A model generated the notes under the pieces. It had not been told where the DNA came from and ran no database searches. It saw only the letters and a program-made list of their open reading frames with translations. Of a DNA stretch of 64,000 nt, positions 45,481 through 53,641 are shown piece after piece. How positions within the stretch are numbered: position 1 is the stretch's first letter; each line of letters opens with the position of its first letter. Source of the stretch: Trueperella pyogenes (GTDB taxonomy: Bacteria; Actinomycetota; Actinomycetes; Actinomycetales; Actinomycetaceae); contig NZ_UHHW01000002.1 of NCBI RefSeq assembly GCF_900460345.1, positions 992,001 through 1,056,000 of the forward strand, read 5' to 3'. The translations under genes were made by a program, and so were the position numbers.

Positions 45481-46602
45481 ATGAGTAAAAGAATCGGAAT
45501 TCTTACGGCTGGGGGAGACGCCCCTGGACTGAACGCTGCGATCCGCGGTTTCGGCAAGGCGGCTATCGGCAACTACGGGTGGACGCTCCTCGGTTTTAGG
45601 GATGGTATGCGCGGCCTAGCCGAAAACCGCTTCATTGAGCTTGACGGCACAGCCCTGTCCGGCATTCTTACCACAGGTGGCACGATTTTGGGCACGTCCC
45701 GAGACAAGGTCCACCGGATGATAGTGGACGGCCAGAAAACCGACATGATTCCTACCATCGTGGAAAACTATAAGGCCGACAATCTGGACGCGCTTGTTTG
45801 TCTAGGCGGTGGAGGCACAGCCAAAAACGCCCATCGTCTCGCCCAAGCCGGACTCAATGTCTTGCATTTACCGAAGACAATCGACAACGACATCCTGTAC
45901 ACAGATTCTTCGTTCGGTTTTTCTACCGCCCTTGAGATTGCCACCGATGCCATCGATCGTCTGCACTCGACCGCGCACTCTCATCACCGCATCATCGTCG
46001 TCGAACTGATGGGGCACCGTGCTGGGTGGCTTGCTCTGGGCGCCGGTATCGCTGGTGGCGCCGACGTCATTCTCATCCCCGAAATTCCCTATTCGGTGGA
46101 CGCTATCGCGGAGAAAATTGAACGACGCCGCGCACGCGGCTTGAGTTTCTCGGTGGTTGCCGTGGCGGAAGGCGCAATGCCGATTGAGGAAGCCAAACAG
46201 CTTGAGTATGCCCGTTCTCTCGTCAAAGACGCGTCGTCGCCGGAGGCCAAAGCCATCGCGAAGCAGTCGGTTAAGGCGATTGAGAATTCGCACCGTGGCA
46301 CGTCGCTCGCTCTGGCACAGGAGCTCGAAGCCCGGACGGGACTGGAAGCCCGGGTGACGATCCTCGGTCATGTTCAGCGCGGTGGCACCCCGAATGGTGC
46401 TGACCGCATTCTGGGCACGCGGCTGGGTGTGGCAGGCGCAGACGCCATCGCCAACGACCATTTCAATGTGATGGTGGCTGACCGCGGCGATGGCACCGAG
46501 CTTGTTGACCTCGCCTCTGTTGCCGGCAAAGTGAAGTATGTGCCCACCGATCATGAATGGATCCAAGCGGCTCGCGAGGTCGGAACGGCGATGGGGGATT
46601 AA
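45481..46602 (+). CDS. pfkA: 6-phosphofructokinase, mixed-substrate group
   Basis: PFK phosphorylates fructose-6-phosphate. [18 protein letters not shown], the active-site PKTIDND (131-137), [19 protein letters not shown] and [15 protein letters not shown] identify the family, of the actinobacterial 'mixed substrate' group (373 aa). The donor-binding motif reads GGGG (109-112). The Gly at the position equivalent to E. coli Gly104 suggests ATP rather than PPi, but the usual acidic residue before it is also Gly, so the donor is uncertain. AGGAGA lies about ten bases upstream of the ATG; GATAAT six bases upstream could instead be a -10 element. Confidence 0.93.
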   Translation: MSKRIGILTAGGDAPGLNAAIRGFGKAAIGNYGWTLLGFRDGMRGLAENRFIELDGTALSGILTTGGTILGTSRDKVHRMIVDGQKTDMIPTIVENYKADNLDALVCLGGGGTAKNAHRLAQAGLNVLHLPKTIDNDILYTDSSFGFSTALEIATDAIDRLHSTAHSHHRIIVVELMGHRAGWLALGAGIAGGADVILIPEIPYSVDAIAEKIERRRARGLSFSVVAVAEGAMPIEEAKQLEYARSLVKDASSPEAKAIAKQSVKAIENSHRGTSLALAQELEARTGLEARVTILGHVQRGGTPNGADRILGTRLGVAGADAIANDHFNVMVADRGDGTELVDLASVAGKVKYVPTDHEWIQAAREVGTAMGD

Positions 46603-46697
46603 GAGGCGCCTTCTGTACAACAACATCTATAGGCCAAAAGGGGCGGTGAGTATCACAAACCATTGGATACTTACGATACCTCGCTAGTGCTTTTGAA

Positions 46698-47258
46698 TCA
46701 GCCATCAAGGTCGCGACGACTTCTCCAACGAAATACGGCGTAAGCTACCGATTCGAAGACCACTCCTATCATTAATATAATCCCAAAAGCTACCAGGCCA
46801 CTAACTACAGATCCGCTAGAAATGCCTTCTTCGATAGCAAGAAAGGTGGCGGTACCAAAAGGTAGGAGAAGAAAAATCAGGGCAAAAGTTATGTAGCCGC
46901 CAATGCGCTCTCTAACTGTTCCACCAGTCCCATCCTTCTTTCGCTCCGCACCATACTGCTCCAACTGCGATTTCGCCAATGAGACCTCCTGGAAGTAGTT
47001 TATGAGCAAGTTTCTTGACAGCCCAACTTGTCCAGCTACCCTTTTTATGCGCTGAACTATAATAGCTGATGCTTTCTTCCACGCATAGCTCTTTAGAAGT
47101 ATTTTTACTTGATCATTGAAGACAATTCGGGCTATTTCTTTTGCTTCAGAAATGCCAATCTTTTTTGCCAGACACGTCCCAAACGATTCCCAACTTCGGG
47201 GAGTGATGATCGGACCTAGGCCCATTTGTCCCTTAACCCAGGTTTCGCGATCGCACAT
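46698..47258 (-). CDS. Orphan protein with two C-terminal membrane helices
   Basis: I do not recognise this gene. The 186-residue product has a soluble, Lys/Arg-rich, helical N-terminal part (about 1-125). Two hydrophobic helices follow: YITFALIFLLLPFGTATFLAI and VSGLVAFGIILMIGVVFESVAYAVF. The end is a charged RWRSRRDLDG. The gene is markedly AT-rich relative to its neighbours and sits between pfkA and tRNA-Pro, which suggests lateral acquisition. The ATG at 47256-47258 lies almost against the tRNA-Pro terminator with no ribosome site; an internal ATG at 47225 has AAGGGA just upstream and may be the real start. No partner toxin, antitoxin or enzyme lies nearby. Confidence 0.6.
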   Translation of the reverse strand: MCDRETWVKGQMGLGPIITPRSWESFGTCLAKKIGISEAKEIARIVFNDQVKILLKSYAWKKASAIIVQRIKRVAGQVGLSRNLLINYFQEVSLAKSQLEQYGAERKKDGTGGTVRERIGGYITFALIFLLLPFGTATFLAIEEGISSGSVVSGLVAFGIILMIGVVFESVAYAVFRWRSRRDLDG

Positions 47259-47266
47259 AAGCAAAA

Positions 47267-47299
47267 CCCCGGTCCTCGTTTTTCGTTGAGATACCGGGG
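47267..47299 (-). terminator. tRNA-Pro terminator
   Basis: On the minus strand CCCCGGT and ACCGGGG pair with an inner CTC/GAG step, then TTTTGC. It ends the tRNA-Pro transcript just before the orphan membrane gene. Confidence 0.85.
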
Positions 47300-47309
47300 A
47301 TTTTAAGCG

Positions 47310-47383
<74 letters not shown>

Positions 47384-47565
47384 TGTCACGTGGACGTATA
47401 GATCTTAGCCGAAAGTCTGGTTGTTTTACCAAATTGAGGAGAGGGTGGCAAGGCTCACCTCGAGGTGCGGGGCGTGGCTGTGCTCGGCATGCCTCAGGCG
47501 AGCACAAGAGGCGCTGCCTTCGGCGTTGACTTGTCTGAAGAATTGTGAGGGGAGACAATTGTGAA

Positions 47566-50079
47566 GTGACTGAGAATCTTACACGTGAAGAAGCCCGCCG
47601 CCGCGGACAGTTCGAATTGGACGGATACACCATCGATCTCGATGTTTCCGAGGCGACGTCGGAATGCTCAACGTTCGGCGTCGTATCCCGTATCACTCTG
47701 ACAGTTCCTGTGACAACCGAGACGTTTCTCGACTTCCTCGGTGCCGAGGTCTCGTCTGTGACGCTTGACGACGCCGTCGTGCCCTTCACGTTCGACGGCG
47801 CGCGCATCTTCGTGGAGATTCCCGAGGGGACGCACGCGATCGAAGTGACGGGCCGTGGGACGTATTCGACGTCGGGGGAGGGCTTGCATCGTTTCCGCGA
47901 TCCGGTCGATGGCCAGACCTACCTCTATTCCCAGTTTGAGCCCGCCGATGCGCGCCGGGTCTACCCGAATTTTGAGCAGCCTGATCTCAAAGCTACTTTT
48001 ACGGTGTCGATTACTGCACCTCAAGGGTGGGTGGTGTTATCGAATGGGGCACAGGTGTCTAGAACTGATGCCGGTTTTAACAACGCCGGTCAGCCCCTGG
48101 CTCGCCACCAATTCGCGACGACGAAGCGCATGTCCACCTATCTTACGGCCTTTGTCGGCGGTCCGTACCATGCGTTTGCTGATGTTGCGCAGGTCGATGG
48201 CCAGGAGATCTCTCTCGGCTTCTATTGCCGCGAGTCGTTGAAGGATCACTTCGACTTCGACGACATATCGACGGTCACCAAGCAAGGCTTGGCGCTCATG
48301 CCGCGAGTTTTCGATTATCCCTACGTGTGGGGCAAATACGACTCGGTCTTTGTGCCTGAATACAACCTGGGCGCGATGGAGAATCCCGGCTGCGTGACGT
48401 TCTCTGAGGATGCCTACATTTTCCGTGGTCAGTCCACCCGTGCGCAGCGTGCGAACCGCGCAAACACGATCTTGCACGAGATGAGTCATATGTGGTTCGG
48501 GGATCTGATGACGCCGGTGTGGTGGGACGATCTCTGGCTTAAGGAATCATTTGCCGAGTTTATGGGTGCGTGGAGTATGGTCGCGGCCACCCAGTATGCG
48601 GAGGCGTGGGAGAACTTTGCCGGTTCGCGTGTCTCCTGGGCGTTGCGCAACGATCAGTATCCGACGACCCACCCGATCGTCGCCGACATTGTGGACCTTG
48701 AGGCGGCGGACCAAGCCTTTGACGGCATCACCTACGCCAAGGGCGCCGCTGTGCTCCGTCAGCTCGTGGCGTGGGTGGGGGAGAAGGAGTTCTTTGCCGG
48801 GGCTGCCCAATTGTTTAAGGACAAGGCTTTCTCCAACGCAACGCTCGCCGATCTGCTGGCGGCTCTGGCATCGGCGTCGGGCAAGCCCGTGGCCGAATGG
48901 GCTGCCCAGTGGTTGGAGACTTCCGGGGTTTCCTCCGTGGCGGTCGAGCGCGCGCCGGAGGGAGTGACGCTGCGCCAGACGGGGCACGATCCCGCAGGCC
49001 GTCCCATCCTGCGCCCTCATCACCTGGTGGTATCCGGCTGGCGGGTCGCAGGTGATCGGCTCGCTCGTGTCGGGTCTTGCGAGGTCGAACTCACCGATTC
49101 GGTCACAGTGCCGTGGGAGGACCTTGGCGGATCGGATATCGACCTCATCCTTCCAAACGATCAAGCACTGTCCTATATCAAGATTGCCTTCGACGATCGC
49201 TCGCTTGACGCTGTGATGCACTACGAGGTCGAGGACTCGCTTGCGAGGTCGATTGTCAGTTCCGCCTTGTGGGAAATGGTGCGTGATGGCCTGCTTCCTG
49301 CCGCCGATTACGCGAACTTCACGACGAATTCGGCGGAAGACACCAGCTCAGGTCTCCTCGCTGCACGTACAGTTAACGCCGTCAACGCATTGCGCACTTT
49401 CACGCCCGCGGGCATTCGCCAAGCCCAACTCGAGGCGTTCTTTGACGCAGCCGTCGCGAATCTCGAAACTGACGACGCCGATGCGCGGCTCATCTGGATG
49501 CGTGCGGCGGCACGCGCCGGGCAGTCACTTCCCAGTCGAGACGCCGCCGTCGCGACTCTATACGAAGCCACTACGGATCAAGATCTGCGCTGGATGTTCC
49601 TTTGTGCCCGAGCAGCCACTGGAAATGTCGACTCGGGTGTTCTCGATAGGGAACTCGAGCGAACCGGGACGGCGGCCGACGTCGTCGCGCATGCGGCGTG
49701 CACGGCAAGCCTGCCGGGCAATTCGGCACATGCTTTGGCTACTCTTCTTGCCGGTGGTCTTTCTAATGATCATGTCCAGGCACTCGTTGATGGCCTGCGC
49801 CAGCCGCTTCGCTGGGAGGAGAGGAGTAGGGCGCTCGGCAATTATTTCGATAGGGTGACTGACATCTGGCGCGCGCACTCGCAAGAAATTGCCGAACGTA
49901 TCATCTACGGCCTTTACCCGATGTCTGATCTATCGGAAACGGTTGAGGGCAATGCCGACGTGATCGCGGCAGGGCGGTGGCTGGAGGAGAACCCTCAAGC
50001 GCCCGGAGCATTGCGAAAGATCATCCTTGATTGCCGCGACGAGCATCTGAGGATGTTGCGCGCTCAGCGCTCAGCGTGA
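47566..50079 (+). CDS. pepN: Aminopeptidase N (M1 family)
   Basis: PepN removes N-terminal residues from cytoplasmic peptides. The substrate motif GAMENPG and the zinc motif HEMSHMWFGDLMTPVWWDDLWLKE (HExxH plus distal Glu) are intact, followed by the proton-donor tyrosine region ITYAKGAAVLRQLV. A long helical C-terminal domain (ERAP1-like) completes ~838 residues, normal for actinobacteria. GTG 47566 is chosen for agreement with homologues (VTENLTREEARRRGQFEL); GAGGGGAG lies about 12 bases upstream, and the in-frame GTG at 47545 precedes that site. No signal peptide is present. Confidence 0.96.
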   Translation: MTENLTREEARRRGQFELDGYTIDLDVSEATSECSTFGVVSRITLTVPVTTETFLDFLGAEVSSVTLDDAVVPFTFDGARIFVEIPEGTHAIEVTGRGTYSTSGEGLHRFRDPVDGQTYLYSQFEPADARRVYPNFEQPDLKATFTVSITAPQGWVVLSNGAQVSRTDAGFNNAGQPLARHQFATTKRMSTYLTAFVGGPYHAFADVAQVDGQEISLGFYCRESLKDHFDFDDISTVTKQGLALMPRVFDYPYVWGKYDSVFVPEYNLGAMENPGCVTFSEDAYIFRGQSTRAQRANRANTILHEMSHMWFGDLMTPVWWDDLWLKESFAEFMGAWSMVAATQYAEAWENFAGSRVSWALRNDQYPTTHPIVADIVDLEAADQAFDGITYAKGAAVLRQLVAWVGEKEFFAGAAQLFKDKAFSNATLADLLAALASASGKPVAEWAAQWLETSGVSSVAVERAPEGVTLRQTGHDPAGRPILRPHHLVVSGWRVAGDRLARVGSCEVELTDSVTVPWEDLGGSDIDLILPNDQALSYIKIAFDDRSLDAVMHYEVEDSLARSIVSSALWEMVRDGLLPAADYANFTTNSAEDTSSGLLAARTVNAVNALRTFTPAGIRQAQLEAFFDAAVANLETDDADARLIWMRAAARAGQSLPSRDAAVATLYEATTDQDLRWMFLCARAATGNVDSGVLDRELERTGTAADVVAHAACTASLPGNSAHALATLLAGGLSNDHVQALVDGLRQPLRWEERSRALGNYFDRVTDIWRAHSQEIAERIIYGLYPMSDLSETVEGNADVIAAGRWLEENPQAPGALRKIILDCRDEHLRMLRAQRSA

Positions 50080-50160
50080 ATTTTTGAGCAGTTCTTTACC
50101 TGCCATGACACCCGTCCGCTCTTGCGTTAAAGTTGAGGAAGCGACAGGGAAGGGGAAGAG

Positions 50161-50610
50161 ATGACAGACTTCGAGGTAAACCCGCAGGGTATCGATCCCA
50201 CCTCAACGTCACGTTTCACCGCGATTAACGACGCCGTCAAGGCGGCTCCCGTCGTGCATGGTTTGGATCCTGAAGACGTGGCAACGATCAATGCGTTGCC
50301 GCCAACGTCAGCTCTCCTCATCGCGCATACCGGTGCCAACGCTGGGGCGCGTTTCTTGTTAAATGCAGATTCGACGACAGTGGGGCGTCACCCGAAGTCC
50401 GATATCTTTCTCGATGACTTCACTGTCTCGCGTAAGCACGCTTTCTTCCTCCGCGACGGGCGCGATTTTTACGTGCGCGATACCGGATCACTCAACGGTA
50501 CTTACGTCAATCTCCAACAAGTCGAGGAGGCTAAGCTCAACGACGGCGATGAGGTACGCATCGGCAAATTCCAGCTGAGGTTCTACGCTTCTCCGCAGGC
50601 GGGCGAATGA
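50161..50610 (+). CDS. garA: FHA-domain protein, GarA/OdhI family
   Basis: GarA/OdhI proteins bind and inhibit 2-oxoglutarate dehydrogenase and glutamate enzymes until phosphorylated by Ser/Thr kinases. The FHA domain (about residues 50-145) has GRHPKSDIFLDDFTVSRKHA and DTGSLNGTYVN, with the phosphothreonine-binding residues present. In mycobacteria the N-terminal kinase site reads ETTSVF; here the corresponding segment reads TSTSRF, so the canonical ETTS is changed. GGGAAGGGG precedes the ATG. It overlaps the following MerR gene by four bases, reproducing the garA-merR order of mycobacteria (Rv1827-Rv1828). Confidence 0.88.
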   Translation: MTDFEVNPQGIDPTSTSRFTAINDAVKAAPVVHGLDPEDVATINALPPTSALLIAHTGANAGARFLLNADSTTVGRHPKSDIFLDDFTVSRKHAFFLRDGRDFYVRDTGSLNGTYVNLQQVEEAKLNDGDEVRIGKFQLRFYASPQAGE

Positions 50611-51356
50611 CTCCTCTGTTAAAGCGAGTGGGGAGCGAGGAGCTTCCCAGTTCTTGGCCACAGGACGTCTCCCATGAGCCGACGCTAAAGATTGGCGAGG
50701 TCACTTCGCACCTGAGGCAGGAGTTTCCGTTCCTAGCGGCTTCGAAGATTCGCTACTTTGAGTCCCAAGGGCTGATTGAGCCCTATCGCACTGATTCGAA
50801 TCAGCGTATTTTTTCTCTTGCGGATCTTGAGCGGTTGCGCTTTATCCTGGTCGAGCAACGTGACCGCTATGTTCCGTTGCCGCAGATCAAGGAGATGCTC
50901 GCGCAGCTTGACTCGGGACGGGCCACCCAGGAACATCCGGGAAAGTTGCGCGCTCTGGCTAGTGACGTCGACGTTCGTCCGACTCCAGGGACCCGCATCC
51001 ATAAGGATGAGTTAGCGGCGCTGACGGGTGCTTCTTTGGCGGAGATCGATCAGCTCATAGCGGCCGGCATGATCACTTTAGATGCGCGCGGGCGTATGAC
51101 AGCGCACGCCGTCGACATCGTCAGATATGGGAAGATGCTTGCGGACGCGGGCATGGATATTCGAGGCCTTCGGCAGGTGAAGAATTCCGCACATGCCCAT
51201 GCCACAAATGTGGTGGGTCAGCTTGCAACAGAGCGTGCCCGCAACACGCCGGTTGCCAAGGAACGCGTGGTCAACGAATCTGCTGAAATGGCTACCATGA
51301 TGACTAATCTCTATCGCGCGCTGTTGGCTGAGAATATTGACGTGCAGCTGCGTTAG
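50607..51356 (+). CDS. MerR-family regulator, FtsR-like
   Basis: A 249-residue MerR-type protein. The N-terminal winged-helix begins LKIGEVTSHLRQEFPFLAASKIRYFESQGLIEPYRTDSNQRIFSLADLERL, followed by a coiled region. A second helical domain around LTGASLAEIDQLIAAG is shared with the Rv1828/FtsR group. FtsR in corynebacteria controls ftsZ expression; mycobacterial Rv1828 is its homologue. Function here is inferred from family and from its place directly after garA (ATGA overlap). No metal-binding cysteines are present. Confidence 0.85.
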   Translation: MTPLLKRVGSEELPSSWPQDVSHEPTLKIGEVTSHLRQEFPFLAASKIRYFESQGLIEPYRTDSNQRIFSLADLERLRFILVEQRDRYVPLPQIKEMLAQLDSGRATQEHPGKLRALASDVDVRPTPGTRIHKDELAALTGASLAEIDQLIAAGMITLDARGRMTAHAVDIVRYGKMLADAGMDIRGLRQVKNSAHAHATNVVGQLATERARNTPVAKERVVNESAEMATMMTNLYRALLAENIDVQLR

Positions 51357-51426
51357 GGGCGCAAAACTTAAAGCTCAACTTGAGACACGGCACAAAGACA
51401 CACCGTTTGTATTTCAAGTAGCTTCA

Positions 51427-51455
51427 TTGAGATTGATGCATTTCCGGTTTACGCT
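51427..51455 (+). promoter_or_regulatory. Candidate promoter of second MerR gene
   Basis: TTGAGA (51427-51432) and TACGCT (51450-51455) are 17 bases apart. The GAAGGAGG ribosome site and GTG 51486 follow. Confidence 0.5.
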
Positions 51456-51485
51456 AGAACCTGAAACAATTCGAAGGAGGCTGAC

Positions 51486-52046
51486 GTGAGTGACGCAACC
51501 GCACACGGCGCACATCCGCAGCTCGCGCAGGGGATGCTCTTTGGTGGCCAGGTGCCGGATCTGGACACCGAAACTGGTTACCGCGGCCCTGCGGTATGTC
51601 GCGCTTTAGGTATCACCTATCGTCAGCTCGATTATTGGGATCGTATCGGCCTTGTCTCGCCGTCTATTCGGTCTGCGAAAGGGTCTGGTTCGCAGCGCCT
51701 TTACGCTTTTCGGGACATCCTCGTGCTCAAAGTCGTCAAGCGTTTGCTCGACACCGGGGTGTCTCTGCAGCAAATACGGGCAGCGATCGGACAACTCACC
51801 GAGTACGGGGTGGAGGATCTTGCAGCGGTCACGCTCATGAGCGATGGCGCCTCGGTCTACTTGTGCACATCTGACGATGAGGTGATCGACCTCATCCAAG
51901 GGGGGCAGGGCGTGTTCGGCATCGCCGTCGGCAAGGTCTGGCGCGAGGTGGAGGGCGAGCTTTCAGAGCTGCCAACCGAGCGCGCAGAAAGTGCTCCGGT
52001 GGATGAATTGGCGGCTCGCCGAGCCGCCAAGCGGAATGCGATTTAG
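51486..52046 (+). CDS. MerR-family regulator (Rv1830/McdR-like)
   Basis: The 186-residue protein has an N-terminal MerR winged helix: GYRGPAVCRALGITYRQLDYWDRIGLVSPSIRSAKGSGSQRLYAFRDILVLKVVKRLL. The C-terminal half is the short, cysteine-free domain seen in the garA-linked group (mycobacterial Rv1830). Members influence cell division and growth, so a similar role is plausible. GAAGGAGG precedes the GTG. In mycobacteria a DUF151 bifunctional-nuclease gene separates the two MerR genes; here only 129 non-coding bases with a promoter remain. Confidence 0.85.
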   Translation: MSDATAHGAHPQLAQGMLFGGQVPDLDTETGYRGPAVCRALGITYRQLDYWDRIGLVSPSIRSAKGSGSQRLYAFRDILVLKVVKRLLDTGVSLQQIRAAIGQLTEYGVEDLAAVTLMSDGASVYLCTSDDEVIDLIQGGQGVFGIAVGKVWREVEGELSELPTERAESAPVDELAARRAAKRNAI

Positions 52047-52056
52047 CCTAAGTGCC

Positions 52057-52317
52057 ATGAACGCGGCGTATATCATCGAGCCAGAGGGCGGCCTACCAAC
52101 CGTAGATTCGGTCATTGATGCGATCATGGCGTGGGCGTCCGCTGAGGGGAAGAAAGTCAGTTTTGTGGCCTACGAGCCAATGCTTGTCGACGTCGACGGG
52201 CAGCGTTTTCGTGTTGAGAAATCTGATCCGCCGCGAGCATTTTTCGGTGCGGCGCCAATCGACGGTTTCTTGGCCGGGGTGAAGTACAAGGTGCTCAAGC
52301 TCTGGGCTGTCGATTAG
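52057..52317 (+). CDS. Small conserved-looking protein, possibly DUF4318-like
   Basis: An 86-residue frame from ATG 52057, ten bases after the MerR stop and likely co-transcribed with it. The pattern 'YIIEPEG-PTVDSVIDAIMAWASAEGKKVSFV-EPMLVDVDGQRFRV' recalls small DUF4318 domains from Firmicutes (hydrophobic strand, helix with AI, then a strand ending in an acidic-Gly turn). I hold this only as a weak resemblance. No signal peptide or membrane helix is present. An upstream in-frame extension would overlap merR and is not favoured. Function unknown. Confidence 0.55.
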   Translation: MNAAYIIEPEGGLPTVDSVIDAIMAWASAEGKKVSFVAYEPMLVDVDGQRFRVEKSDPPRAFFGAAPIDGFLAGVKYKVLKLWAVD

Positions 52318-52382
52318 GGTTTCTCCGCCGGGGTAGAGGTTCTCCGTGCATGAGTTAATGCGTGCGAAGTCTAAACATTATT

Positions 52383-52411
52383 CTGACATAATGTACATTA
52401 TCGGATCTAGT
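52383..52411 (+). promoter_or_regulatory. rbpA promoter with embedded 14-bp palindromic operator
   Basis: CTGACA (52383-52388) and TCTAGT (52406-52411) are 17 bases apart. Between them is the perfect palindrome ATAATGTACATTAT (52388-52401). An extra ACATTAT copy (52376-52382) lies upstream. A dimeric repressor bound there would occlude RNA polymerase. The rest of the 52318-52529 gap holds no other gene; AAGGAG lies before the rbpA ATG. Confidence 0.5.
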
Positions 52412-52529
52412 GCAAACTTTGAACCAGATCGACGACGGCGAATTCGGCACGCTGTAGCCGTTATCGAGTAAGACAAAAGGCGCCCCTGCCGACGCGATAG
52501 AATTTTGCTACGAAATTAAGGAGATCAGC

Positions 52530-52883
52530 ATGGCAGAACGTTCACTGCGCGGAATGAAGATCGGCGCACACTCACTCGAATCTGACTCCGGCGTCGCATT
52601 CGTCGCGCGTCGTGAGGAAAACTATCGCTGCGAGGATGGACACGCCTTCACCGTCACCTTTGCTGAAGACGCCGAGGCGCCCTTGACCTGGGAATGCCGG
52701 TGCGGAAAACGCGCCGACCTCATCGGCGTTAGCGACGGCGAAGACGAATCCAAGCCGCTCAAGCCGCAGCGCACGCACTGGGATATGTTGCTCGAACGGC
52801 GCACAGAGGAAGAACTTCAAATGCTCCTTGACGAGCACTTGAAGCTGCTTCGCGCGGGCAAGCTTTACAAACGTCGTCACTGA
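52530..52883 (+). CDS. rbpA: RNA polymerase-binding protein RbpA
   Basis: RbpA is an actinobacteria-specific factor that binds sigma-A-type sigma factors and stabilises the open promoter complex. The 117-residue protein has the N-terminal tail and core domain (YRCEDGHAFTVTFAEDAEAPLTWECRCG), a basic linker and the C-terminal sigma-interacting PQRTHWDMLLERRTEEELQMLLDEHL. Three cysteines in the core (Cys in YRCEDGH, WECRCG) resemble zinc-binding versions of RbpA, one short of the usual four. An unusual palindromic operator lies in its promoter region. Confidence 0.95.
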   Translation: MAERSLRGMKIGAHSLESDSGVAFVARREENYRCEDGHAFTVTFAEDAEAPLTWECRCGKRADLIGVSDGEDESKPLKPQRTHWDMLLERRTEEELQMLLDEHLKLLRAGKLYKRRH

Positions 52884-52897
52884 TAGTGATCAGCGAC

Positions 52898-53641
52898 TTA
52901 AAGCCGCGTTCGCAGGTTTTTTAGTTGCGCGCTGCGCCGCTCTATTCCGAGTCGCGTGGCGCGCACAAACGCCTCCTGGATGATGCTTCCGCTCATCTTC
53001 GATGTACCCGCGGTGCGCTCCATGAAAGAAATGGGAACTTCCACGATCCGCGCGCCTAGATCTCGCATCTTTAACGTCATGTCCACCTGGAAGAAATATC
53101 CCTTGGATTCCACTGCCGTAAAATCTAGGTGCCCCAGGCTGTCCGTGCGGTAGACGCGAAATCCGGCTGTCGCGTCTTTAACGGGTAGATCCAGCCACAT
53201 CTTGATATAGAGATTTCCGCCGCGCGAGAGTGCTTCGCGATATTTTGGCCAGTTCACCACTTGCCCACCCGCAGTCCAGCGAGAACCGATGACTAGATCG
53301 GGCTTATCAGGCGCGTCCGCACGCTTAAGCAGGTCAGGAAGTTGTTCAGGGCGATGGGAGCCGTCTGCGTCCATCTCGCACACATGCGTGTAACCGTGTC
53401 TAATTGCCCAAGTAAAGCCCTCCAAATAGGCGCGCCCCAGGCCTTCCTTAGCCTGGCGATGAAGGACGTGAATATGAGGGTCCTCCCCCGCGCGGGTGTC
53501 TGCGTACTCGCCCGTGCCGTCGGGGGAATTATCGTCTATCACCAATATGTCGGCCTCCGGGACTGCAACGCGCGTCCTATCCAACATGCCCGGAAGCGAT
53601 TCACGTTCGTTGTACGTAGGAATGCAGATGACTACTTTCAT
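52898..53641 (-). CDS. ppm1: Polyprenol monophosphomannose synthase (GT2)
   Basis: This 247-residue GT-A glycosyltransferase transfers mannose from GDP-mannose to polyprenyl phosphate, supplying lipoglycan and protein O-mannosylation. Motifs are CIPTYNERESL, VIDDNSPDGTG, the DxD-type EMDADGSHRPEQLP, and KDATAGFRVYR. It lacks C-terminal membrane helices. Its ATG overlaps the lnt stop (ATGA); the lnt-ppm1 operon is characteristic of actinobacteria, where in M. tuberculosis the two are fused. It converges with rbpA. Confidence 0.93.
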   Translation of the reverse strand: MKVVICIPTYNERESLPGMLDRTRVAVPEADILVIDDNSPDGTGEYADTRAGEDPHIHVLHRQAKEGLGRAYLEGFTWAIRHGYTHVCEMDADGSHRPEQLPDLLKRADAPDKPDLVIGSRWTAGGQVVNWPKYREALSRGGNLYIKMWLDLPVKDATAGFRVYRTDSLGHLDFTAVESKGYFFQVDMTLKMRDLGARIVEVPISFMERTAGTSKMSGSIIQEAFVRATRLGIERRSAQLKNLRTRL

